Origin: Agromyces sp. | GTDB lineage: Bacteria; Actinomycetota; Actinomycetes; Actinomycetales; Microbacteriaceae | Direction: 5' to 3' | Assembly: GCA_031178025.1 (NCBI GenBank) | Contig: JAPSJU010000036.1 | Span: 1 to 13,070 of the forward strand | DNA: 13,070 nt | Shown: piece by piece, positions 6,524 to 13,070 of the stretch | How the letters are laid out: each line of letters opens with the position of its first letter | How positions within the stretch are numbered: position 1 is the stretch's first letter | Notes under the pieces: generated by a model | Seen by the model: the letters and a program-made list of their open reading frames with translations, nothing else | What the model was told of the DNA's origin: nothing | Database searches by the model: none | Program-made: the position numbers and the translations under genes

Positions 6524-7984
6524 TCAGCGCTCTCGGCCGGCCGCGAGCTCCTCAAGCAGTTGAGGGCGCGGTTGCGAAGGATGTGGCCGGTCGCCCAGGC
6601 GTTCCTGCTCCATCCACATCTGCACCTTCAGCTCCTCTCGGATGCGTGCATAGGCGGAGTCGAAGTAGACGTTGTGCAGCTCCTCGGGATCCGCCTCGAG
6701 GTCATACAGCTCCCACTCGCCGGGGTAAGTGAACACGCCCGTGCCTGGGATTCCCATCCCGTCGTTGTAGAAGTAGATGAGCTTGTACCGGTCAGTTCGC
6801 CAGCCGTAGTGCGCAGGTGCACGGTGGAAGACATCGTCATGCTCCCAGTAGCGGTAGTACATGCCTTCCGCCACAGGTTGTGCCGGCCCCCCGGTCAGAT
6901 CGCCGGCGAAGCTCCGGCCCTGCATTCGAGGGTGATTCCCGGTACCGGCGAACTCGAGGACCGTCTGTGCAAAGTCGACGTTCGTGACGATCCCGGAGTG
7001 CACCTGGTTGGGCGGAACCGCACGGGGATAGCTCAGCACTAGCGGCATCCGGAGCGATTCCTCGTACATGAACCGCTTGTCGAACCATCCATGGTCACCG
7101 AGGAAGAAGCCTTGGTCCGACGAGTACATCAGCACCGTGTCGTCGAACTCGCCTCGTTCGCGGAGCCAGTCGATGACCCGCCCAACGTTCTCGTCGACCG
7201 ACGCCACGCAGCGCAAGTAATCTTCCATGTAGCGCTGGTACTTCCACAGCGCCTCGGCCTCGTAGGACAGCCCCTCGGGGGGCGACTGCTTGAGATCCTC
7301 CGCGTTCAGGTGTTCCGCGATTCGCATCGCGGCGCGGCGGGCCGATGACGTGCGTGTCGCATAGTCGTCCTCCCATGTCGAGGGGAGCGGGATCGGGTCG
7401 GTGAACAGGTCCGCGTGCTTCGGGTGCGGTTCCCAGGGCCGGTGCGGGGCCTTGTGCCAGATGAGCACACACCACGGATCGTCGCCGCCGAGCGACTCGA
7501 CCCAGTCGAGCGAGAGGTCGGTGATGATGTCGGTCGCGTACCCCTCGGCGATTCGCTCGCCTTCGGCGGAAAGGAACAGTGGGTCCCAGTACTCGCCCTG
7601 TCCGTCGTGGCCGATGAGGATGTCCCAGTAGTCGAAGCCCTCGGGCGTGTTGCCCTCGTGCTCACCCATATGCCATTTTCCGACCATCGCCGTGCGGTAT
7701 CCCGCCTCCTTCAATTGGGAGATGAAGGTCGGCTGGCTCGCGTCGATCGGCGTCACGAGCGTCGAGACGCCATTGACGTGGCTGTACGTGCCAGTGAGGA
7801 TGCTCGCTCGGCTCGGTGAACAGAGCGCGTTCGTCGCGAAACAGTTGTCGAACCGGACACCTTCGCGTGCGATCTCATCGATGCGCGGTGTTTCGTTGAC
7901 CACGGATCCGTACGCACTGATGGCGTGCGCGGCGTGGTCGTCGGTGAGGATGATGACGATATTCGGTCGTCGAGGCGTTTCCAT
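6524..7984 (-). CDS. Cytoplasmic type I (formylglycine-dependent) sulfatase
   Basis: This 486-residue protein hydrolyses sulfate esters. The signature CSPSRASILTG has Cys55, the residue converted to formylglycine. Calcium ligands are Asp15 and Asp16 (LTDDH) and Asp290/Gln291 (SSDQGFFLGDHG). Other active-site residues are Lys103 and His105 (GKWHMG), His177 or His181 (HKAPHRPW) and Lys303 (WFDKR). The C-terminal ELYDLEADPEE block matches the usual DUF4976-type tail. The FFLGDHGWFDKRFMYEESLR region resembles carbohydrate sulfatases such as the GlcNAc-6-sulfatase group more than arylsulfatases, but the substrate is not proven. ATG 7984 is chosen because AGGAAG lies 6 bases upstream. A GTG at 8008 overlapping the previous stop has a poor ribosome site and would add 8 residues. 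There is no signal peptide, so it acts in the cytoplasm on imported substrate. It needs a formylglycine-generating enzyme encoded elsewhere. It is the last gene of the minus-strand operon. Confidence 0.93.
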   Translation of the reverse strand: METPRRPNIVIILTDDHAAHAISAYGSVVNETPRIDEIAREGVRFDNCFATNALCSPSRASILTGTYSHVNGVSTLVTPIDASQPTFISQLKEAGYRTAMVGKWHMGEHEGNTPEGFDYWDILIGHDGQGEYWDPLFLSAEGERIAEGYATDIITDLSLDWVESLGGDDPWCVLIWHKAPHRPWEPHPKHADLFTDPIPLPSTWEDDYATRTSSARRAAMRIAEHLNAEDLKQSPPEGLSYEAEALWKYQRYMEDYLRCVASVDENVGRVIDWLRERGEFDDTVLMYSSDQGFFLGDHGWFDKRFMYEESLRMPLVLSYPRAVPPNQVHSGIVTNVDFAQTVLEFAGTGNHPRMQGRSFAGDLTGGPAQPVAEGMYYRYWEHDDVFHRAPAHYGWRTDRYKLIYFYNDGMGIPGTGVFTYPGEWELYDLEADPEELHNVYFDSAYARIREELKVQMWMEQERLGDRPHPSQPRPQLLEELAAGRER

Positions 7985-7990
7985 CTGTGG

Positions 7991-7996
7991 CTTCCT
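7991..7996 (-). promoter_or_regulatory. Ribosome binding site of the sulfatase
   Basis: AGGAAG with a 6-base spacer to ATG 7984. It decides the sulfatase start in favour of 7984 over the GTG at 8008, which has no such site. Confidence 0.65.
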
Positions 7997-8004
7997 GTGC
8001 TGAT

Positions 8005-9066
8005 TCACTCGATACCGCTGAGATCGACCGGAGTCCAGGTGCCCGCGTCCATAGCGCGGTACGCCGCGTCGATCACGGCGTTGTCGATCACGCCGTCGAC
8101 GAAGGTCTGGCGGGGCTGCTCGCCGGCGAGGTACGACTCAATGAAGTGGGCCATTTCGCCGTGGTACCCGTAGACCCATGGCTCGTCGGGTACGGGCGTG
8201 ATCCATCCCGTCGCGGCGCCTGCCTTCTCCATGACGTATCCGGCCGACTGCCCCGCGAAGGCGCGGAGGCCCGTCTCGCCGGTCTCGTCGGTCCCAATCC
8301 AGCCGGCTGTGCCGTGGATCTCGTTGCGGACGTCGAGTCCGGCGATGTGGTTCCAGCCGACCTCGACCTGCACGACGCGCCGGTCGTCGAATCGGACGAT
8401 CGCCACCGCGGTGTCCTCGGTCGTGACATCCGTTCGGGCGAGGCGGTCGCCCCACGCCAGCACCTCGACTGGCCGATGGTCGTAGCCCAGGAACCAGCGT
8501 CCGATGGCGACGCAGTGGCAACCAAGCCCGCGGAGGGGTCCGCCGCCCATGCGCTCGGCATTTCGGGCGTGCTCATGCGGATGGCCGTGCGCCTCTCGGG
8601 CGCGGACTGACACCACGTCGCCGATCGCCCCGGCGTCGACGAGTTGCTTGGCCTTGACGAGTCCCGGTGCGAATACCTCAGTCTCGGCGTAACCGTGCCA
8701 GACGCCGGCATCGCGTACGAGGCGTAGGCACTCCGCCGCCTCCTCGGAGTTTCGCCCGAGCGGTTTAGTGCAGATGACAGCCTTGCCTGCCGCGGCAATC
8801 TCCGCAATGACCGGGACATGGAGGTCGTGGGGCAGCGCGACGACGACGAGGTCGACGTCATCGCGCTGCACCAGCTCAGTGGTCGAGCTGACGACGGTGG
8901 GAATGCCATACCGGTCGGCGACCTCCCGGCCTCGCTCTGGTGAGCGGGCAGCGAGCACGGTCACCTCGTGGCCGCGGACGTGCTGCAGGGCACGGAGGTA
9001 GAAGTCGGCCACGAACCCGGCCCCGATGATTCCGATCCGGGCAGTAGCCCGTGGCCGACCGGTCAC
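8005..9066 (-). CDS. Gfo/Idh/MocA-family NAD(P)-dependent oxidoreductase
   Basis: This 353-residue protein has an N-terminal Rossmann fold beginning IGIIGAGFVA, with the dinucleotide loop GAGxxA at 15-20, followed by the VDLVVVALPHDLH strand. The C-terminal alpha/beta substrate domain runs from about residue 125. The family oxidises or reduces sugars, inositols and related polyols. The usual EKP motif reads CTKP (Lys101 kept, Glu replaced by Thr100). The usual D-x-x-x-H motif reads G-L-G-C-H (His184 kept, Asp replaced by Gly180). The chemistry may therefore differ from standard dehydrogenases. The GTG start at 9066 overlaps the binding-protein stop (GTGA), with GGAAG about 8 bases upstream. 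It lies between the importer and sulfatase genes, so its substrate is probably the desulfated product or the sulfated sugar itself. Confidence 0.9.
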   Translation of the reverse strand: MTGRPRATARIGIIGAGFVADFYLRALQHVRGHEVTVLAARSPERGREVADRYGIPTVVSSTTELVQRDDVDLVVVALPHDLHVPVIAEIAAAGKAVICTKPLGRNSEEAAECLRLVRDAGVWHGYAETEVFAPGLVKAKQLVDAGAIGDVVSVRAREAHGHPHEHARNAERMGGGPLRGLGCHCVAIGRWFLGYDHRPVEVLAWGDRLARTDVTTEDTAVAIVRFDDRRVVQVEVGWNHIAGLDVRNEIHGTAGWIGTDETGETGLRAFAGQSAGYVMEKAGAATGWITPVPDEPWVYGYHGEMAHFIESYLAGEQPRQTFVDGVIDNAVIDAAYRAMDAGTWTPVDLSGIE

Positions 9067-10106
9067 TGAAGCGCTTCCTTCGCCTGTGCGAACAACTCGA
9101 TGTTCACGAACTCTTCGGCAGGCACCTTCGCCGGGATGCGGCCGAGCTTGACGAAGAGGTCTTCGAGCGCCTCGAACTGCTCGTAGGTCTTACCGGACTC
9201 GTTGTTCTCGAGGATCACATCGGAGGTCCACCATTCGAGCGCGTCGGCCTGACCCTGGAGCTGTTCCACGGGCGCGCCGGACTCGTCGGCGGCCAGCTGG
9301 ACGGCATCTTCGACATTCTCGAGGCGCCAGTCGTTCGCCTGGATCCACACTTCGAGGAAGCGGCTCACGGCGTCCGCCTTGTCGGCGATCGCCTGGTTTG
9401 ACGCAACCCAGCCACCGACGAACTCGGTCTCGGGGAAGTCCTCATTGTTCGCGAGGACCTCTGCGTCGGGCACCGATTCGAAGATTTGATCGCTAAGCGG
9501 CGAGAAGATCGCCGCGACGTCGATCTGGCCAGCGACGAACGATGAGACGACGTTCGGCGGGTCGAGGGGGACCTTGACGATGTCGTCGGTCGTGAGTCCG
9601 GCCTCCTCGAGTGCGAGGCTGAGAATCATCTCGCCTGAGCCACCTTCCGGCACACCGACGCGAAGCCCCTTGAGGTCCTTCACGCTGGTCGCTCCGGAGT
9701 CCGGGGTTGCGATCACGAAGTCGCCGTACGTCGCCTCGTTCGGGGTGATGATGGTCGCCTGACCGGACGCCGGCATCCAAGTGGCCCCGCCCCCGATGTA
9801 GCCGATGTCGAGGGAGCCCGCGGCCATGGCCTGAATCTGAGTGGGCCCGTTGGTGAAGGGGGTGAGGTTGACGTCGATCCCCGCCTTCTCCCAGAGCGCG
9901 AGTTCGTTCGCGACCGCGATGAGTCCGACGCCGTTGATGCTCGTGTCGATGTAACCGACGTTGAGCTCGACCGTCTCGCGGCCGCCTGCTCCTGCAGTCG
10001 CGTCATCCGACGCAGCCTTGTCGGACGACGTTGCGCAGCCGGTTAGGGCCAACGCGGCGAGCGCTGTTCCGGCCGCGAAGGCGGAGATTTTTCTATTGTT
10101 CTTCAT
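9063..10106 (-). CDS. NitT/TauT/Ssu-type ABC transporter substrate-binding lipoprotein
   Basis: This 347-residue protein has a lipoprotein signal peptide (KNNRK, a hydrophobic stretch, then lipobox LTGC with Cys24) and a Ser/Ala/Asp-rich linker to about residue 45. The binding domain resembles the SsuA/TauA/NMT1 family: LNVGYIDTS opening, LALWEKAGIDVNL, QIQAMAAGSLDIGYIGGG, and LKGLRVGVPEGGSGEM. Family members bind sulfonates, sulfate esters, nitrate, or thiamine precursors. Beside a sulfatase, a sulfate ester is the best guess, as with AtsR of Pseudomonas. ATG 10106 is chosen because the open frame further upstream lacks a signal peptide and GGAAG precedes this ATG closely. It would be anchored on the outer face of the membrane and deliver ligand to the permease encoded two genes upstream. 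Confidence 0.93.
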   Translation of the reverse strand: MKNNRKISAFAAGTALAALALTGCATSSDKAASDDATAGAGGRETVELNVGYIDTSINGVGLIAVANELALWEKAGIDVNLTPFTNGPTQIQAMAAGSLDIGYIGGGATWMPASGQATIITPNEATYGDFVIATPDSGATSVKDLKGLRVGVPEGGSGEMILSLALEEAGLTTDDIVKVPLDPPNVVSSFVAGQIDVAAIFSPLSDQIFESVPDAEVLANNEDFPETEFVGGWVASNQAIADKADAVSRFLEVWIQANDWRLENVEDAVQLAADESGAPVEQLQGQADALEWWTSDVILENNESGKTYEQFEALEDLFVKLGRIPAKVPAEEFVNIELFAQAKEALQ

Positions 10107-10143
10107 GGCTTCCTTGCCTCTCGGTGTAAACGGGTAGTGCTGT

Positions 10144-10953
10144 TCAGTTAGGGGTCGTGCTGTTTGGGCTAGTCGGGTCCGGGCTGGCGCCTTCGCCGTG
10201 GTGGTGGACGCCGCGCCAAACCCGTGCCCGGATCTCGGCGAACTCAGGCGACAGGCGAAGCGCTTCATTACGCGGATACGGGAGCGGCACGTCGATAATT
10301 TCGCTGATTCGTCCGGGCCGAGGACTCATCACGACGACGCGGCTGGCGAGGTACACGGCCTCGTCGACGTCGTGTGTGATGAACACGATGGTCCGGCGAT
10401 CCCGTTCCCACGTGTGGAGGAGGTCATCCTGCATCTGCACGCGAGTGAGTGCATCGAGCGCTCCGAATGGCTCGTCCATGAGGAGTACGGATGGATTGAC
10501 GGCGTACGCACGCGCGATCGCGCACCGCTGCTTCATCCCGCCGGAGAGTTCCTTCGGCAATGCGTGAGCGAAGTCCTTCAGGCCGACCAGGTCCAGGAAG
10601 TGCAGGGCGCGTTCTGCTCGCTCGGCCTTCGACAGTTTTTGCAGCCGAAGTCCGAACTCGACATTCTTCTGCGCGGTGAGCCATGGAAAGAGGGCGTACT
10701 GCTGGAAAATGACGCCGCGGTCGGGGCTAGGGCCCTTCACTGGCTTGTCGTGCACGAGCACTTGGCCAGATGTCGCCTGGAGCAGGCCGCCGATCAGGTT
10801 GAGCATGGTGCTCTTCCCACAGCCGGATGGCCCGACCAGGGTGATGAACTCGCCCTCTTCCACGTTGAGGTTGACGTGGTCCAGGCTGATTGTGTCTCCG
10901 CGGGAGGTTGAGTAGACCTTTGTCGCGTTCTTGATCGAGATGAGGTTGGTCAT
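10144..10953 (-). CDS. NitT/TauT/Ssu-type ABC transporter ATP-binding protein
   Basis: This 269-residue importer ATPase has Walker A GPSGCGKS (41-48), Q-loop FQQYALFPW (83-91), signature LSGGMKQRCAIARA (136-149), Walker B LLMDEPFGALD (157-167) and H-loop His194 in ITHDVDEAVYLA. The PFGALD and HDVDEA wording is characteristic of the SsuB/TauB/NrtD branch. The frame stays open upstream to 11646, but that part runs antisense-like through the permease. ATG 10953 is the true start: it overlaps the permease stop (ATGA) and has AGGAG 8 bases upstream. The C-terminal 20 residues after the conserved part are a short Pro/Ser/Thr-rich tail. It should power import of the ligand of the binding protein encoded next (37-base gap). 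Confidence 0.94.
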   Translation of the reverse strand: MTNLISIKNATKVYSTSRGDTISLDHVNLNVEEGEFITLVGPSGCGKSTMLNLIGGLLQATSGQVLVHDKPVKGPSPDRGVIFQQYALFPWLTAQKNVEFGLRLQKLSKAERAERALHFLDLVGLKDFAHALPKELSGGMKQRCAIARAYAVNPSVLLMDEPFGALDALTRVQMQDDLLHTWERDRRTIVFITHDVDEAVYLASRVVVMSPRPGRISEIIDVPLPYPRNEALRLSPEFAEIRARVWRGVHHHGEGASPDPTSPNSTTPN

Positions 10954-11771
10954 GCTCGGGTCTCCTGCCAGGAAGTGAGTCGTCGTTCGAGCAGCAATAG
11001 CAGGCGATCCATGACGAAGCCGAGCAGGCCGATCATGATGATGCCGACGACGATCCGGTCGGTCTGAAGGAACTGGGCGGCAGCCTGCATCATTCGCCCG
11101 AGCCCGGTCGGCGCCGCGATGAGCTCGGATGCGACGAGGGTTGCCCAGGAAGCGCCGAGTGCCACGCGCATGCCGACGAAAATGAACGGCAGTGACGCCG
11201 GGATGACGACGCGAGTGAAGATCGTGAAGTCCTTCGCGCCGAGTACGCGGGCAGCGTTGATGAGGGTCGTGTCGACGTTGCGCACGCCCTGGAAGGTGGC
11301 GAGGACGCAGGAGAGGAACGATGCGAGGAAGATGACGAAAATCTTGGCCGGTTCCCCGATGCCGAGAATCACGATCACCAGTGGGATGAGGGCGAGCGGT
11401 GGCACGGTTCGGAAGAACTGCACCCATGGTTCGACGAGACCCCTGGCGAGCCAGTACCAGCCCATGAGGAATCCGGCCGGGATGGCGAGCAGGACGCCGA
11501 GCGCGAAGCCGGTGAAGACCCTGACGAGACTCGCCGAGGTGTGCTCCCAGAGGGTGCCGTCGACGATGATCGACCACCCGTCCGTCACCACGTCCACAGG
11601 TGTGGGGATGAGGGGATTCCGAGCGATTGCGGCGGCAAGCGCCCAAAGACCGATGCCGCCGATCAAGGTGGCGACGTACAGCCAGGTCAGCGAACGCGGC
11701 TTCCGTTCTGCTTCCACCGCGGCGATCGCCTGGGTGGCGGGCGCCTCGGTCTCGATGGATTCGACGGTCAT
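10950..11771 (-). CDS. NitT/TauT/Ssu-type ABC transporter permease
   Basis: This 273-residue membrane protein has a cytoplasmic N-terminus of about 28 residues, then roughly six membrane segments: about 30-50, 83-105, 124-140, 143-163, 190-218 and 240-262. The binding-protein-dependent permease EAA loop is INAARVLGAKDFTIFTRVVIP (about 171-191), which docks with the ATPase. The motifs FFRTVPPLALIPL and GLGRMMQ are typical of the SsuC/TauC/NrtB group. ATG 11771 has AGGAG about 10 bases upstream. The stop overlaps the ATPase start by four bases. The gene follows the ROK gene after only 67 bases with no visible terminator, so the regulator and importer are probably on one transcript. Confidence 0.94.
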   Translation of the reverse strand: MTVESIETEAPATQAIAAVEAERKPRSLTWLYVATLIGGIGLWALAAAIARNPLIPTPVDVVTDGWSIIVDGTLWEHTSASLVRVFTGFALGVLLAIPAGFLMGWYWLARGLVEPWVQFFRTVPPLALIPLVIVILGIGEPAKIFVIFLASFLSCVLATFQGVRNVDTTLINAARVLGAKDFTIFTRVVIPASLPFIFVGMRVALGASWATLVASELIAAPTGLGRMMQAAAQFLQTDRIVVGIIMIGLLGFVMDRLLLLLERRLTSWQETRA

Positions 11772-11838
11772 GATGGGTCAGCTCCTCTCGCGCATTCGGG
11801 ATAGTTGATCGACTGCATGGTTGATTTCCTTACCTGTG

Positions 11839-13005
11839 TCAGTTGTAGAAGTAGGTATCGAGAGCAACGGTTGCGCCTCCGAGTACACCGGCATCCATGC
11901 CGAGGCTTGACGGATGAATTTCAAGCGATGGCCGGAGCACCGGGAACACCGCCGCTCGAGTCTCCTCCCGTACACGCTCGACGAATCCGTCCGGGACGTC
12001 GGCGAGCGCACCACCGAGCAGGATGAGTTCCGGATTGAGCAGGTTGGCGAGAGCGGAAAGGCCCTTAGCCAGTGAGGCGATGATTTCGTCGAGCGCGGTT
12101 GCTGCTCGAGCGGATGTCGTTCTCGCCTCCCAAAGCGCGCTCAGCGGGTTCGGTGTGTCGTCGAGTCCCATCGCGGCGATCGTTGCTCGCAACGCACGCT
12201 CGGAAACCACCGTCTCGAGACAACCTGCGTTGCCACACACGCAGCGCACGTCGTTGTCCGCGACTTGGAGGTGACCCAGTTCGATCGCACCGTGCACCCC
12301 ACCTGCGAACGGTTCGCCCTCGACTACGAGTCCAGCGCCGAGACCGGTGCGAAGATACACGAACGCCAGGCTGCCCAACCCCCGACCACGTCCGAATCTT
12401 GTCTCGGCGAGCGCCATCGAACGCACGTTGTGCTCGACCGTTACGGGCAGTCCGAGTGCGGCCTCCAGCTGGTCCGCGACATTAACGTCCCGCCAATGCA
12501 GATTGATCGGCAGGAGCATCCGCCGTCCCGACGCGTCCACGGGTCCGGGGACGGCCACTCCGATACCGACGACCAAACGACGATCGGTGCCGTTGCTCCG
12601 TACGAGGGCATCGATCGCCGAGGCGACGCGACGCAGCACTTCGTTGGGAGATTCCTGGATGTCGTACTCGAAGCTCGTCGCCGCATGCTGTTCGCCGAGC
12701 AGGTCGACGATGCCGAGCTGAACAAACCCGACGCCGATCTGCACGCCGACAACGAAGTACGCAGTCCGACGCAGGGTCAGCTCTGTCGCCCGGCGCCCGA
12801 GTCCCGTGACCGAGACGGAATTGCCTTCAACCACGATCTCGTCATCGATGAGCTGCACCGTTGCCCGCGTGATCGTCGTCGGTGAAAGGCCAGTCTTGCG
12901 TGCGAGTTCGATTCGCGGCGTTGGGCCCAAATCTCGCAACAGCGACAGGATGACCCCCCGGACGGACCGGGCCTCATCTTGAACGACCGCTGCTTCATTG
13001 CTCAC
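11839..13005 (-). CDS. ROK-family transcriptional repressor (copy 2), head of the operon
   Basis: This 388-residue protein has a winged helix-turn-helix (about 13-63, RIELARKTGLSPTTITR) and a ROK domain with a full zinc site: His245, then C255-x-C257-G-x-x-G-C262-x-E. As in its paralogue at 5168, the phosphate-binding Asp is Gln (VGVQIGVG) and the catalytic ND reads HN, so it is a sensor rather than a kinase. Long blocks are identical or nearly so in both copies, such as VYLRTGLGAGLVVEG. The frame is open to 13041, but GTG 13005 is chosen because a promoter with good spacing ends right before it, TTG 13041 is itself part of the -35 box, and the paralogue begins at the matching codon. Being first in the operon, it probably represses its own transcript until a sugar-like inducer is present. 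Confidence 0.9.
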   Translation of the reverse strand: MSNEAAVVQDEARSVRGVILSLLRDLGPTPRIELARKTGLSPTTITRATVQLIDDEIVVEGNSVSVTGLGRRATELTLRRTAYFVVGVQIGVGFVQLGIVDLLGEQHAATSFEYDIQESPNEVLRRVASAIDALVRSNGTDRRLVVGIGVAVPGPVDASGRRMLLPINLHWRDVNVADQLEAALGLPVTVEHNVRSMALAETRFGRGRGLGSLAFVYLRTGLGAGLVVEGEPFAGGVHGAIELGHLQVADNDVRCVCGNAGCLETVVSERALRATIAAMGLDDTPNPLSALWEARTTSARAATALDEIIASLAKGLSALANLLNPELILLGGALADVPDGFVERVREETRAAVFPVLRPSLEIHPSSLGMDAGVLGGATVALDTYFYN

Positions 13006-13041
13006 AGCAAAAAAATAACTGACGGTTGTGCGGCTCGTCAA
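13006..13041 (-). promoter_or_regulatory. Sigma-70-type promoter of the ROK-importer-sulfatase operon
   Basis: Read on the minus strand, TTGACG (13041-13036) is followed by exactly 17 bases and then TTATTT (13018-13013), a strong -35 and a fair -10. Only 7 bases separate the -10 from GTG 13005 and there is no Shine-Dalgarno sequence, so the transcript is predicted to be leaderless. The T-run covering the -10 could also serve as an operator half-site, since ROK repressors such as NagC use A/T-rich TTATTT-like sites. Confidence 0.6.
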
Positions 13042-13070
13042 CTCTGGCTCGGGAATCCGCTCGACTCGGT

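Noticed and set aside
6370..6555. Small minus-strand frame across the sulfatase 3' end and the hairpin
   Set aside because: It overlaps the sulfatase end, runs through the terminator hairpin, and has no ribosome site or recognisable content.
10107..10268. Open frame extending the substrate-binding protein upstream by 54 codons
   Set aside because: It would bury the lipoprotein signal peptide and overlaps the 3' end of the ATPase gene.
10954..11646. Open frame extending the importer ATPase upstream by 231 codons
   Set aside because: It overlaps the permease gene in another frame and reads His/Arg/Pro-rich noise. ATG 10953 has a good ribosome site and an ATGA overlap.
5168..13005. The two inverted ROK genes as terminal repeats of a transposable element
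   Set aside because: They are diverged protein-coding paralogues, not identical DNA repeats, and no transposase, integrase or target duplication is visible.

Overview
The window looks like chromosomal DNA of a high-GC Gram-positive bacterium, probably an actinobacterium. A Microbacteriaceae-like host is an inference from codon bias, frequent GTG starts, the lipobox lipoprotein and the protein style. There are no tRNA or rRNA genes, CRISPR arrays, transposases or intact phage genes.

Left part (1-3092, + strand): a tightly packed, translationally coupled efflux-type operon. It has the 3' end of a small conserved secreted protein, a HlyD/MacA-like adaptor with a peptidoglycan-binding domain, a MacB/LolD-type ABC ATPase and a MacB/FtsX-type permease. 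Its promoter lies off the left edge.

Middle (3133-5167): a decayed zone. A penicillin-binding-protein-like serine hydrolase homologue on the minus strand has lost its signal peptide and carries a frameshift. Next to it is a second, unrecognised minus-strand gene relic, then about 450 bases with nothing coherent.

Right part (5168-13041): a probable organosulfate or sulfated-sugar uptake and breakdown locus. On the minus strand, one long operon reads: ROK-family repressor, NitT/TauT/Ssu-type ABC permease, ATPase, lipoprotein substrate-binding protein, Gfo/Idh/MocA-type oxidoreductase, and a cytoplasmic type I (formylglycine) sulfatase. Four of the five gene junctions overlap or are under 40 bases. 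A good promoter sits directly in front of the ROK gene and predicts a leaderless mRNA. A second, clearly paralogous ROK repressor lies on the + strand at the far end, convergent with the sulfatase, with a perfect 11-bp hairpin between them as a likely two-way terminator.

Proposed working model (inference): the binding protein, permease and ATPase import an intact sulfate ester. The cytoplasmic sulfatase removes sulfate, giving a sulfur source and a freed carbon skeleton. The oxidoreductase processes that skeleton, probably a sugar or polyol. The two ROK proteins sense a sugar-like ligand and control the operon. The architecture recalls the AtsRBC sulfate-ester importer plus arylsulfatase of Pseudomonas, but with sugar-type regulators and a sugar-type dehydrogenase. 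It is the most interesting system here.
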